Shown: positions 16,705-24,743 of the stretch, in pieces
Layout: every line of letters starts with the position of its first letter
How positions within the stretch are numbered: position 1 is the stretch's first letter
Assembly (NCBI GenBank): GCA_011524755.1
Contig: WTJR01000165.1
Coordinates: 21,168 to 61,358 of the forward strand
Source: Halieaceae bacterium
Lineage (GTDB): Bacteria > Pseudomonadota > Gammaproteobacteria > Pseudomonadales > Halieaceae
Length of the DNA stretch: 40,191 nucleotides
Direction of reading: 5' to 3'
Program-made: the position numbers and the translations under genes
The notes under the pieces: generated by a model
What the model saw: the letters and a program-made list of their open reading frames with translations, nothing else
Told to the model about the DNA's origin: nothing
The model's database searches: none

Positions 16705-17291
16705 TGATCGAATTTGTCGCGATCGAATGAAGCGATGAGCAACGATAAATTACTCAGCTGTACAACCAGCAAGGGGTAGTGCAGGTACTGAATCAGTACG
16801 AGCGTGTCCTCTGTTTCTAGCCACGTGCGGGCCCACTGATAAAACCCCAATGCAAAGAGTGCACCGGCCAGAGCACCGAGCGTTTTACCAATATCGACAG
16901 GTTTAAAGCTTTCCTTCGCAATGACCAGCGTCTCGAGTCTGACTAAATAGTTGCCAAATATCAGCGCTAGTTGGAAGCCGAGGTAGACCCCAGCGGCTAG
17001 TAAAAAGCTTTGCGGGTAGAGCAACACGGCCAGGACACTCAGTAGCGCAATGACCTCGACGCTCACTGATATTCGGAAAAACCAGTGTAGGTTCAGGAGT
17101 CGAGAGTAGGCCAGTGCCACCAATAGTGGACCCAAACTGAACGCGAGCGGTCCCAGCGAAAAGGCCTCAGGCGGTAAAGGCGCCATGAGTGCGACATAAG
17201 CGGTTCCCCACACTCCCTGGAAAAACGCGTTAATCGACTTGTAAGCGACGAAGGGCTTTAAGCGCAGCGCAGGGTGGATGGAGTCGCGCAC
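16695..17291 (-). CDS. Unrecognised integral membrane protein in the cobalamin operon
   Basis: I do not recognise this family. The 198-residue product has no signal peptide and no cysteine. About six hydrophobic segments lie near residues 25-45, 48-66, 72-93, 95-119, 132-157 and 162-187, with a short internal repeat (AFSLGPL twice at 42-55). The GTG start directly follows the TAA of the CobO gene (TAAGTG), so translation is probably coupled. As the third gene behind a cobalamin riboswitch, with no BtuCDF in sight, it could move B12 across the inner membrane, as small solitary BtuM-type proteins do. A half-length MFS-like protein is the alternative. Confidence 0.7.
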   Translation of the reverse strand: MRDSIHPALRLKPFVAYKSINAFFQGVWGTAYVALMAPLPPEAFSLGPLAFSLGPLLVALAYSRLLNLHWFFRISVSVEVIALLSVLAVLLYPQSFLLAAGVYLGFQLALIFGNYLVRLETLVIAKESFKPVDIGKTLGALAGALFALGFYQWARTWLETEDTLVLIQYLHYPLLVVQLSNLSLLIASFDRDKFDQPL

Positions 17292-17897
17292 TTAGTAATC
17301 AACGCCTTTTCTAGCTTTGATGCCGGCACGAAACGCGTGTTTGACTTCCTTCACTTCGGAGACGGTGTCTGCCAGTGTTTGTAAGCCACTCCCACCGCCG
17401 CGCCCTGTCAGTACAACACTCTGGTGCTCTGGGCGCGCCTCAACGGTTCTAATGACCTGTGCCTCATCAAGGTAATCAAACGAGAGCATGTAGGTGATTT
17501 CATCGAGCACCACCAGGTCATAGGCAGGGTCTTGCAGCATTCGAGCCGCTTCGGCCCATGTGCGTTCAGCAGCCTCGATATCGCCCTGGCGGTTTTGTGT
17601 GTCCCAGGTAAACCCGGTCCCCATCTGATAGAAATCAGAGTCGGGAAGGTGTTCACGGGCGAACAGCTCCTCACCAGAGAGTTGCTCACCTTTGATGAAT
17701 TGGACAATGCCAACGCGCTGACCGTAACCCATGGCCCGCATCACCATACCGAAGGCGGAGCTGGTCTTCCCTTTGCCGTTGCCGGTTAACAATAAAACAA
17801 TGCTTTGTTCTGTATCAGCAGCAGCGATCGATGCATCGACATTGGATTTCTGTTTTTCCATCGAGGCTTTGTGCTTCGCATCTTTATCCATAGTCAT
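17292..17897 (-). CDS. cobO: Cob(I)yrinic acid a,c-diamide adenosyltransferase (CobO/BtuR/CobA type)
   Basis: This enzyme adenosylates the cobalt of corrinoids using ATP, making adenosylcobalamin from imported B12. The 201-residue product has the P-loop GNGKGKTS (39-46), the VGIVQFIKG strand, the LDEITYMLSFDYL Walker B-like motif and the ending RAGIKARKGVDY, all typical of the CobO/BtuR family. An Ala- and Lys-rich tail of about 30 residues precedes the core. It starts 3 bases after the TonB receptor stop and is probably in the same riboswitch-controlled mRNA. With no corrin synthesis genes nearby, a salvage role (btuR) is more likely than synthesis. Confidence 0.93.
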   Translation of the reverse strand: MTMDKDAKHKASMEKQKSNVDASIAAADTEQSIVLLLTGNGKGKTSSAFGMVMRAMGYGQRVGIVQFIKGEQLSGEELFAREHLPDSDFYQMGTGFTWDTQNRQGDIEAAERTWAEAARMLQDPAYDLVVLDEITYMLSFDYLDEAQVIRTVEARPEHQSVVLTGRGGGSGLQTLADTVSEVKEVKHAFRAGIKARKGVDY

Positions 17898-17900
17898 ATC

Positions 17901-19748
17901 TCAAATGGCTAACTTTATACCGACATAAAGCGCACGACGCGGGCTTCGGTAACCTGCAATGTCAGTGTAGGCCTGATTGGTCAGGTTCTCTGCACGTACT
18001 GACAGATTAATCGAGTCAGTCACCTTGCGAGAAAAGGTCGCGTCCATCACGGTGTAGTCAGACAGCGCCGACCCAAACTCGTCTACTCGATCCGCTGTAT
18101 GCCGAGCGAGCAGCATCCAGCTGGAATCGCCGTCGTTATAGCGCGCGTTCAGCTGCATCGTGAGCTCTGGCCGATAGGGTAGCTGTGCACCCTGCGAGTC
18201 TTCTGCATCCAGTTGAGACACGAATCCGCCGACCGAGAAGCGCTCCGCGATCTGCCAGTCCACGGATGCTTCAATGCCGGTAGATTCGCTCTCGCCGGCA
18301 ATCTGGACGTACCCACTGTAGTTCACCAAATCAAAAATAATGGCGTCGGTAATTTGTTGATTAAAGTAGGTCAGATCCCAGGTCACAGCGCCTGTCACAT
18401 CACGTAGGCCAAGTTCCCAGCCCTCACTTCGCTCTTCCTTTAACGGAGAGTCCGTCGCTGGGCTAAAAGCCCATGGCCCCGTGTTGTAGCCAATCTCGTA
18501 GGGTGATGGTGCTCGGAAGCCCGTGCCAACGGCCACCTTCGCTGATATACCGTCAAATGCTGTCGGCGTTAGTGCCGTCAAGCGCCAGGAGGTGTGTCTA
18601 CCAAAATCATCATTGTCATCAACACGAATACCGCCGGAGACAATGAGGTCATGACTCTCGCGCTGCAGGTTGGCGTAAGCCGCGTTGTTATCGCGACTCC
18701 GTTGGTCAAACCCGTCGTCATAGCCTTGCTCGTCAAGGTCCACACCGACTGTCACGCGATACGCTTCACCGACCTGTCGGCTATGCATGGCTGTTAGCTG
18801 GTCATTATGACCTTCGGTGCTAAATCCAACGGCCCCATCTGTCGCATAGGCACGTTCACTGGTGCTTTCACTCCAACTGATACGGGTTTGGCTGCTGTCA
18901 TTGCTGTGGTTGATGACTACTGCCTGGCTGTCATTCTTGTAGTCATCAGTGCAGTCATTACTGATACCAAAGGCCGCTGTGTAGCAAAGGTCATAATCAG
19001 TCTGGGCATCGACTTCACGGGCAATCAGTGTTGCCGACCATCCTTGCCACTCAGGTGATGTGTAGCTGAGATGATAACTGTCGTTGTCGTAGCCATCGCG
19101 GTCGGCAAGTACGGTGTCATCAAGGCGTGCGTTAAATCCGTCAAGTGCGACCTTGTTCAACAGAAGTGTCGCTTCACCCATTGAGGTCTCTCCTGATGCG
19201 GCGGTAAGCGTCTCGGACTCGAAACCATAGCCGCCGCGCTCCACGTCTATGTCCAACGAAGCCCCGGTACTACCGCTACGACTAGTCAGTGAAATAACGC
19301 CACCGGCGTCCGCACCCCAGAGAAGACCTTGCGTACCACGAAGCACCTCAATGCGATCGAGCGAGCCCGAGAGCACATGCTCCATGCGAGGACCAATTTG
19401 CGGTGACGAAGGATCGCTAATATCGACGCCATCTAATAACACTTTGGTTCTGAAACCATCCTGACCGCGAACCCGAATACCACTGACCGCACCAAGACCA
19501 CCGGTTTGGGTGGTCGAGATGCCAACCTGGGTTTTGAGTAGCTGAGGCAGGGTTGCCGAGCCGAGAGCCTCCATTAACTCGCGATCAATGATATTGACGG
19601 AGACCGCCAGCGACTGACTGGAGGTATCCACGCGATCGGCAACGATCACGGTTTCCTCAATGGTTTCAGCCAGTGTTTGAATGGGATTGACGGCGAGGGA
19701 AACGCCGACGGTCATGCGGAAAATGACATGGGAAAGACGAGTTTGCAT
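17901..19748 (-). CDS. btuB: BtuB-like TonB-dependent cobalamin receptor
   Basis: This outer membrane barrel imports B12 using TonB energy. I start it at the ATG at 19748 (615 residues, near E. coli BtuB at 614), because AGGAG sits 5 bases upstream and a signal peptide (MQTRLSHVIF to QTLAE) follows. An in-frame ATG at 19781 would lie inside the riboswitch expression hairpin. After a TonB-box-like ETVIVADR come the plug domain (IRVRGQDGFRTKVLLDGVDI and IEVLRGTQGLLWG) and a 22-strand-type barrel ending in RALYVGIKLAI. The upstream cobalamin riboswitch and downstream cobO make B12 the substrate with high confidence. Confidence 0.93.
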   Translation of the reverse strand: MQTRLSHVIFRMTVGVSLAVNPIQTLAETIEETVIVADRVDTSSQSLAVSVNIIDRELMEALGSATLPQLLKTQVGISTTQTGGLGAVSGIRVRGQDGFRTKVLLDGVDISDPSSPQIGPRMEHVLSGSLDRIEVLRGTQGLLWGADAGGVISLTSRSGSTGASLDIDVERGGYGFESETLTAASGETSMGEATLLLNKVALDGFNARLDDTVLADRDGYDNDSYHLSYTSPEWQGWSATLIAREVDAQTDYDLCYTAAFGISNDCTDDYKNDSQAVVINHSNDSSQTRISWSESTSERAYATDGAVGFSTEGHNDQLTAMHSRQVGEAYRVTVGVDLDEQGYDDGFDQRSRDNNAAYANLQRESHDLIVSGGIRVDDNDDFGRHTSWRLTALTPTAFDGISAKVAVGTGFRAPSPYEIGYNTGPWAFSPATDSPLKEERSEGWELGLRDVTGAVTWDLTYFNQQITDAIIFDLVNYSGYVQIAGESESTGIEASVDWQIAERFSVGGFVSQLDAEDSQGAQLPYRPELTMQLNARYNDGDSSWMLLARHTADRVDEFGSALSDYTVMDATFSRKVTDSINLSVRAENLTNQAYTDIAGYRSPRRALYVGIKLAI

Positions 19749-19752
19749 TGGA

Positions 19753-19776
19753 GCTCCTACCTTTTTTATCAGGAGC
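19753..19776 (-). promoter_or_regulatory. Ribosome-binding-site sequestering hairpin of the cobalamin riboswitch
   Basis: On the minus strand, GCTCCT (19776-19771) pairs perfectly with AGGAGC (19758-19753) across a 12-base A-rich loop. The second arm contains the AGGAG ribosome binding site of the TonB receptor, so the stem would block translation. This is a plausible expression platform for the riboswitch about 80 bases upstream. No terminator-type T tract is present, which favours control of translation. Confidence 0.65.
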
Positions 19777-19854
19777 GGCAAGCGGCAAAGAGGTGAGGCG
19801 CAGTGACAGCAAACAGCCTTAACTCCCTGCTGGAGCCCACCGCGCCATTGGGTT

Positions 19855-19972
19855 GTTTTATAGGCAGGTATCGGGCTCTGATAGGCTTAGCTATCTCTAC
19901 CGTTGCGGGGGCAGCGCTGGCTCATCCAGACTTCCCTTTTAACCTACCCGGGCGAAACACCTGTAGGCACCT
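19855..19972 (-). ncRNA. Cobalamin (B12) riboswitch aptamer
   Basis: Read on the minus strand, the region contains in order: an ACAGGTG 5' arm (near 19966), TTAAAAGGGAAG, a CTGG/CCAG stem, the near-invariant core GCTGCCCCCGCAACGGTA (19915-19898), a GATAG/CTATC stem, and the B12 box GAGCCCGATACCTGCC (19878-19863). The CAGGT and ACCTG ends can close the outer helix. Adenosylcobalamin-type riboswitches shut down B12 uptake genes when cobalamin is plentiful. This one lies just ahead of the BtuB-like receptor and, through the operon, cobO and the six-helix membrane protein. Confidence 0.95.
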
Positions 19973-19981
19973 AAGCCGCGC

Positions 19982-20010
19982 ACGGTACTCGGTTGATGGC
20001 GGTGCGTCAA
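19982..20010 (-). promoter_or_regulatory. Candidate promoter for the cobalamin uptake operon
   Basis: On the minus strand, TTGACG (20010-20005) and TACCGT (19987-19982) are 17 bases apart. Transcription would start near 19975, a few bases before the riboswitch 5' arm, which is where it should be. The -10 is a weak match (3 of 6). The -35 lies just upstream of the divergent DUF501 coding start, so the two genes share a compact control region. Confidence 0.5.
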
Positions 20011-20036
20011 TGAACTTTTATGCTAGGGTTGCGCGC

Positions 20037-20579
20037 ATGATGGAAGTACAGAAAAGCGGCGAGCGTGTGGCTCAGTGGCGGGATTTCGTTGCCGAGCGTT
20101 TAGGGCGAGAACCGAGGGGTTTTCGTGACGTCGCAGCATTTAACGCCGAAGGTTTGCCAGCCAGTATTCGTGTTAGCTCAATTGTCGACGGAAAGCCTTT
20201 TCCCACGCTTTATTGGCTGATTGATGCCGAACTGTCGCTTAACATCGATCGTTTAGAGGCTGCTGGGTGGATAGCTCGAGTACAGTCTGAGATCGCGACA
20301 AATGCCGACTTCAGACAACGCATGCAGCAGGACCACGCTGCGCATATCGCCCTGCGGGATGGTTACCTCCTCGATGAAGAGCGCAAGCTCCTTGCATCCA
20401 ACAACATGCTCTCTGCGCTGTCCAAACGCGGTATCGGTGGCATCAGTGAGCCTGATCGAATCCGCTGTTTCCACACGTGGTATGCGGCGCATATGGTGGT
20501 ACCCAACGCTGTCGGTGGGATTGTTGATCAGCTACTCGCGGACGCAACACCCCGAGCCTTACTCACTGATTCAGCCTAG
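20037..20579 (+). CDS. DUF501 family protein of unknown function
   Basis: DUF501 proteins have no established role and are best known from actinobacteria, next to eno/ftsB. The family's PTLYWL motif (residues about 59-64) and its C-terminal RCFHTWYAAHMVVPNAVGG block are both present. I start it at ATGATG (20037), giving about 180 residues. ATG 20010 is possible, but it overlaps the -35 of the divergent B12 operon. An open frame back to 19803 runs through the antisense of the riboswitch and is not credible as coding. The ribosome binding site is weak; TATGCT (20019-20024) is a possible -10. Confidence 0.8.
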   Translation: MMEVQKSGERVAQWRDFVAERLGREPRGFRDVAAFNAEGLPASIRVSSIVDGKPFPTLYWLIDAELSLNIDRLEAAGWIARVQSEIATNADFRQRMQQDHAAHIALRDGYLLDEERKLLASNNMLSALSKRGIGGISEPDRIRCFHTWYAAHMVVPNAVGGIVDQLLADATPRALLTDSA

Positions 20580-20595
20580 TTAGCCGTCTCTGCGA

Positions 20596-20967
20596 CTAGC
20601 CAAAATGGCAAAAGCAGAGTTTGTTCCCCTCGGCATCCCTCACGTAGGCGCCATAGAAGACATCGGGGATACGCTGACCCGGTTCGCCATCACAGGTGGC
20701 GCCCAGTGAAATGGCTTTGGCATAAAGCGCGTCCACGCCTTCTTTACTCCCCCCGTGAAAGGCCACCATGACACCATTGCCTGACGTTGGCGCCTGCTCG
20801 TCGTAGGGCGTGCAGACAGCGAGGCAGGCTTCGCTCATGGAGGAACCGAAAAAGACGATGCGGTCCGTTCCCATGATCTTTTTCCAGCCCATGGTTTCCG
20901 TGAGTGCACCGTAGAATTCGACCGCGGCTTCAAGGTCTGATGCGCCGAGCGTGGTGTATGCCAACAT
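20596..20967 (-). CDS. VOC/glyoxalase-fold protein
   Basis: Proteins of the vicinal oxygen chelate fold include lyases, dioxygenases and resistance proteins; substrates vary. I start it at the ATG at 20967 (123 residues, MLAYTTLGASDLEAAVEFY), because AAGGA lies 8 bases upstream. A start 27 bases further out has no such support. The two beta-alpha-beta-beta-beta halves are visible, ending in the typical DAEGNKLCFCHF. It is convergent with the DUF501 gene. No neighbour suggests a substrate. Confidence 0.85.
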   Translation of the reverse strand: MLAYTTLGASDLEAAVEFYGALTETMGWKKIMGTDRIVFFGSSMSEACLAVCTPYDEQAPTSGNGVMVAFHGGSKEGVDALYAKAISLGATCDGEPGQRIPDVFYGAYVRDAEGNKLCFCHFG

Positions 20968-21061
20968 AGGTTTATTCCTTCTAGGTTGTGACATGTAGTC
21001 GTTGAGACCGAAAGCTCGATCTTAGTGGTTACTCGAGCGTAGCGCGAACCCTGTGCTCCAA

Positions 21062-21091
21062 TTGTCCAGCTCGAGGAATTAGCGGTATTCT
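21062..21091 (+). promoter_or_regulatory. Candidate promoter for the SLC13-type transporter gene
   Basis: TTGTCC (21062-21067) and TATTCT (21086-21091) are 18 bases apart, each matching four of six consensus positions. Transcription would begin near 21098, leaving a leader of about 17 bases before the ATG at 21115. Confidence 0.4.
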
Positions 21092-21114
21092 CCGGCTATG
21101 GGACAGGGGCTGTA

Positions 21115-22833
21115 ATGGATACGTTTTACGCAGGTGCGATTTTAGCGGCGCTTTTTATTGGGCTAGTGGTTTCGCGATTCAGTGCCACTGTGCTTTTTTT
21201 GATGGCCGCTATCGCCTGTTTGCTAGCTGGACTGATTGAGCCTGATGTCTTCTGGGCGAAAGCAACAAATGAGGGGTTGGTGACCCTCATGCTGTTGATG
21301 CTGTGCGCCGTTGCGCTGGAGCGTCTGCCTTGGTTGGGGTTACTCTCTCGAGGCATTGATTCTCCAAACCGGTACCTGGCAGTGGCGCGGATTACCGCCG
21401 TGGCTGCCTCTACCTCGGCCTTCTTGAATAATACGGCCATTGTTGCAGCGCTGGCGCAGGTGCTGAGACGCAGCCGCTACCACTTACCCTCGCAATTGTT
21501 GTTGCCTCTGTCCTACGCAGCGATTCTCGGTGGCACGCTCACCCTTATTGGCACATCGACCAACCTCATTGTCAGTAGTTTTTTGGCGGATCGACGCGGC
21601 AGTGGCTTGGCATTCTTCGATTTTTTGTGGGTTGCTGGCCCTGTTGTGCTTGGTGTTTGCACACTCCTGGTGTTGGTGTCGTCGAGATTACCCAAGCGAG
21701 CGATCGCGCAAGAAGAGCGAAGCGACTACGTTTTGGAAGCGGTCGTAGAGCGCGAGGGCGATCTTGTTGGTATGACAGTTCGCGATGCGGGGCTACGTGA
21801 GCTTGAGACTCTGTATCTGAGTGAAATCATCCGTGGGGGTCAAATCATGACTGCGGTCTCTCCGGGTGAGGTCTTACTCGGTGGCGATCGTCTTAATTTT
21901 GTTGGGGACATCAAGGATGCGACACGACTGACACAGATTAGCGGTCTCACCACCTTTGCCAGTGAGGAGGGCCTGATGCAGCCCTCACTAACAGAGGTGA
22001 TTATTGCGCCCGGATCGGTGCTACAGGGCAGAACGCCCAAAGAGCTCGGGTTCAGAGCGCGCTTTGACGCAGCAATCGTCGGCTTGCAGCGCGACGGTGA
22101 AACGGTGAGCGGAAAGCTGGGCCGCACTACTTTGAGAGCAGGTGACCTATTGGTCTTAGCGACCGGTGAGGATTTCACTCAGAGGAAAAATCTCGGCAGA
22201 AACTTTTACGTGTTGTCAGATGATCTTGACGTTCGACTTATGGACTCCAAGCAGGGTTTTCTGGTGACTGCCGCCTTGGCGGGGGTCATTGGCCTGTCGG
22301 CCACAGGTGCTCTCAGCTTGTCGGTTGGTCTGTTGGCTCTGCTCGTTGGTCTATGGTTGAGTAACCTTGTCAGCGTCGATGATTTACGCCGACGTTTTCC
22401 CTTCGATATCTGGATTTTGGTTGCCTCGGCGCTGGTGCTCGCTCAGTCACTGGTGGATTCAGCACTTATCAGTACGGGTATGGCATGGGTCATGCCGACG
22501 TTGGCTGACCAGACCCCCCTCATTGCGCTCATTATTATCTTTTCTCTGACCCTGGTACTGACAGAATTGGTCACCAATAATGCAGCTGCAGCGCTCATGT
22601 TTCCCATCGGATACGGGCTTGCCCAGAGTCTGGGTGTGGACGTTATGCCCTTTGTTCTCGCGGTTGCGTTTGCGGCCAGCGGATCGTTTTTGACTCCCTA
22701 CGGCTATGCCACGAACTTGATCGTTCAGAACATCGGTGGCTATACCCGGGGTGACTACCTACGCTTTGGCTTTCCGATTTCGCTGGCTTATTCAGTCGGC
22801 ATTTTGTCGATGCTGAATCTGACCTACTTCTAG
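21115..22833 (+). CDS. SLC13/DASS-type anion permease with two RCK_C domains
   Basis: This is a sodium-coupled carboxylate or sulfate transporter of the inner membrane. The 572-residue product has N-terminal membrane helices (about 1-190) with an FLNNTAIVAAL signature and a GTSTNLIVSSF motif. Two tandem TrkA-C/RCK_C domains follow in the cytosol (about 205-275 and 290-355), then a second helix set (about 375-570) with ELVTNNAAAAL and TPYGYATNLIV. This inserted-RCK layout is common in bacterial SLC13-family permeases annotated as sulfur-compound transporters. The substrate cannot be read from the sequence. Confidence 0.9.
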   Translation: MDTFYAGAILAALFIGLVVSRFSATVLFLMAAIACLLAGLIEPDVFWAKATNEGLVTLMLLMLCAVALERLPWLGLLSRGIDSPNRYLAVARITAVAASTSAFLNNTAIVAALAQVLRRSRYHLPSQLLLPLSYAAILGGTLTLIGTSTNLIVSSFLADRRGSGLAFFDFLWVAGPVVLGVCTLLVLVSSRLPKRAIAQEERSDYVLEAVVEREGDLVGMTVRDAGLRELETLYLSEIIRGGQIMTAVSPGEVLLGGDRLNFVGDIKDATRLTQISGLTTFASEEGLMQPSLTEVIIAPGSVLQGRTPKELGFRARFDAAIVGLQRDGETVSGKLGRTTLRAGDLLVLATGEDFTQRKNLGRNFYVLSDDLDVRLMDSKQGFLVTAALAGVIGLSATGALSLSVGLLALLVGLWLSNLVSVDDLRRRFPFDIWILVASALVLAQSLVDSALISTGMAWVMPTLADQTPLIALIIIFSLTLVLTELVTNNAAAALMFPIGYGLAQSLGVDVMPFVLAVAFAASGSFLTPYGYATNLIVQNIGGYTRGDYLRFGFPISLAYSVGILSMLNLTYF

Positions 22834-22843
22834 TTGGCCGTCG

Positions 22844-23665
22844 TCATTCGTCGCTAGGTTTGATCAACAACTTCCTAACGCGCTCTTTACGCCGGTGAGC
22901 GCTGAGCCGTTCTTGAAGCCTGATTTCAGCGATGCTATCTGCCAAGCGTCTACGATCATCGACCTCAGGTGTTTCCGACAGAAGTTTTAACAACGGTTGA
23001 CGTGCATGCGCCTGATGCCAGAGTCGCAGATGAGATTCGATATCGCTGAGCAGGCTCACCCGCACTTGATAGCCCCGGTTAGACGCTGCGTGTAATGACA
23101 GGATCGCTTTTAACTCACCCGTCGCGTCCTCCAGTTTGAGCCAGTCTTTGTCGTTGTCATGTTTGAGAACGCGATTTCGTAGTTTTAGGAATCGATGTTC
23201 GGCACGCTCCGTCATGGCGATGGTCACCACTTCCGCTGGATCACGGGGCGGTAATGACTCAAGGTAACCGAACCACCAGCGTCTGATACGAACCCATTCG
23301 GGCTTCGCCATGATTTTGTGACATTTGCTCACCGGCTTTGAAGACAGCCTGGCAACTGCGCTCGCGATTTTGTTGAGGTCTGACTCGTTCAGTGAGTCTC
23401 TCAAGAGATCAATGGTTCTCAACCAAGCAATGCCCTCACTCAGCTTTTGCTGTAGCTTCACCCACCGCTTGCCTTGCTTTATCGCTTCGGGCTCGTCCAG
23501 TGTCGCGAGCAGGTAACCAATGTCACTGACGGCGTAATTGAGCTTCCACAAGGGGGAGCCCACAAGACTGTCGTCTAGCCATGCTTTACGCGACTGCTCG
23601 AGCACATCGCTTTGCTCTCTGAGCAGCGTTAGCTGTGATTTTACTGGCTGATCAACCTCGGACAT
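22844..23665 (-). CDS. Unrecognised helical protein, possibly a divergent CHAD domain
   Basis: The 273-residue product is charged, almost wholly helical and soluble, with no signal peptide. Its pattern recalls CHAD domains, which bind polyphosphate through histidines and basic residues: a GKRWVKLQQKLSE...LRTIDLLRDSL segment near 65-95, HRFLKLRNRVLKH near 157, and a later SDIESHLRLWHQA block. The first canonical CHAD histidine-arginine motif is not evident, so the match is weak. It ends in a basic tail (RRKERVRKLLIK). It is divergent from the desaturase gene and convergent with the SLC13 gene, with 10 bases between stops. A conserved hypothetical is the safe name. Confidence 0.75.
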   Translation of the reverse strand: MSEVDQPVKSQLTLLREQSDVLEQSRKAWLDDSLVGSPLWKLNYAVSDIGYLLATLDEPEAIKQGKRWVKLQQKLSEGIAWLRTIDLLRDSLNESDLNKIASAVARLSSKPVSKCHKIMAKPEWVRIRRWWFGYLESLPPRDPAEVVTIAMTERAEHRFLKLRNRVLKHDNDKDWLKLEDATGELKAILSLHAASNRGYQVRVSLLSDIESHLRLWHQAHARQPLLKLLSETPEVDDRRRLADSIAEIRLQERLSAHRRKERVRKLLIKPSDE

Positions 23666-23767
23666 CGTTGTTTTTGCTGCGACTAGAGAGCCTTAGGTGA
23701 AGGGGAGAATATGTTAGCATTTCGCGGTGCGGCAACCAGTAGTGCACGTAAGTAAAGAGGAATAATC

Positions 23768-24673
23768 ATGAAACCTAACGAGGTGCTGACATCGCAAGAG
23801 CGTGATCTGTTACTTCGGCGTAGCGATCTCAAGGCGTGGCTGATGGTATTGCGGACATGGGCGCTGACGTTTGGGATTCTGTGGTTAGTCGCGGCCTATC
23901 CTGGTGTGCTGACACTTCTCTTTGCTTGGCTAGTGCTTCCGGGCCGCCAGCTCAGCCTTGCTGTGCTTATGCACGAAGCTGGGCACGGCAGTCTCTTTAA
24001 AACACGTGCTCTCAATCAGTGGGTCGGTCAGTGGCTGTGTGCATTGCCAACATTAGGCGACCTGCAATCCTATGCTCGGGGTCACACGGCGCACCACAAA
24101 TTCGCGGGCAGTCATGACGATCCGGATTTACCCAACTATCAGGCCTACCCAATTTCGCGCGACAGTCTGTATCGAAAATGGCGTCGAGATTTACTCGGTA
24201 CGACCGGGTTGAAGCTGTTGCGAGCGCTGGCAAGTGGCACCTCGAGTCAGATGAGTCGCGAAACCCATGGTTCCCGCCACTTAGTTGCCAAACAGATCCT
24301 CGTGCATGGGGTGTTTATCCTCGCTTTGTCAGCTCTCGGTATTGGCTGGACCTGGTTCGTTTGGATGTTCACATTTCTGACGTCTTACATGTGGGTGGTG
24401 CGCTTAAGACAGGTAGGGGAGCACGCTGTCGTAACAGACCTTTATGACCCCGACGTCCGACTGAACACGCGTACCGTGGAAGCGCCATTTTGGCAGCGAT
24501 TCCTGCTTGCACCCAACAACGTTAACTACCACATGGAACACCATTTCATGGCGGGTGTTCCCTGCTACAACCTGCCAAAACTACGATCGCTACTAAAGCA
24601 AAAAGGCGTTCTTGATGGCGTGCCTGTGGTTTCTGGCTATGGGCAGGTGCTGAAGATGGCCGTAGCGTCCTAG
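23768..24673 (+). CDS. Membrane fatty acid desaturase family protein
   Basis: These di-iron membrane enzymes desaturate or hydroxylate acyl chains or related lipids. The 301-residue product has the three histidine boxes: HEAGH (69-73), HTAHH (106-110) and HMEHH (255-259), with a further H219 in GEHAVV. About four membrane helices lie between them. The HDDPDLPNYQAYP segment after box two and a C-terminal NLPKLRSLL are typical of the sphingolipid/crtR-like branch. GAGGA lies 7 bases before the ATG. Positional specificity cannot be deduced. Confidence 0.9.
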   Translation: MKPNEVLTSQERDLLLRRSDLKAWLMVLRTWALTFGILWLVAAYPGVLTLLFAWLVLPGRQLSLAVLMHEAGHGSLFKTRALNQWVGQWLCALPTLGDLQSYARGHTAHHKFAGSHDDPDLPNYQAYPISRDSLYRKWRRDLLGTTGLKLLRALASGTSSQMSRETHGSRHLVAKQILVHGVFILALSALGIGWTWFVWMFTFLTSYMWVVRLRQVGEHAVVTDLYDPDVRLNTRTVEAPFWQRFLLAPNNVNYHMEHHFMAGVPCYNLPKLRSLLKQKGVLDGVPVVSGYGQVLKMAVAS

Positions 24674-24675
24674 GT

Positions 24676-24725
24676 ACGAGCGACTGATGATATTAGGCGC
24701 CTAGCGACCGCTCGTTACGCTTTTT
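24676..24725 (+). terminator. Possible terminator after the desaturase gene
   Basis: ACGAGCG (24676-24682) pairs with CGCTCGT (24709-24715), enclosing a second palindrome TAGGCGCCTA (24694-24703). A T run (24721-24725) follows close behind. It begins three bases after the desaturase stop, so it is probably the transcript end, although the long loop makes it atypical. Confidence 0.5.
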
Positions 24726-24743
24726 GATGTTCCTGATAGAGGG

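Noticed and set aside
17114..17175. DNA tandem repeat within the six-helix membrane protein gene
   Set aside because: The AFSLGPL repeat exists at protein level, but the codons differ, so it is not a recent DNA duplication.
19749..19781. Earlier ATG for the TonB receptor
   Set aside because: The added residues would be encoded inside the ribosome-binding-site hairpin, and AGGAG is correctly spaced for the ATG at 19748.
19803..20036. Upstream in-frame extension of the DUF501 gene
   Set aside because: It runs through the antisense strand of the cobalamin riboswitch, lacks a ribosome binding site and shows no family similarity; DUF501 homology starts after 20037.
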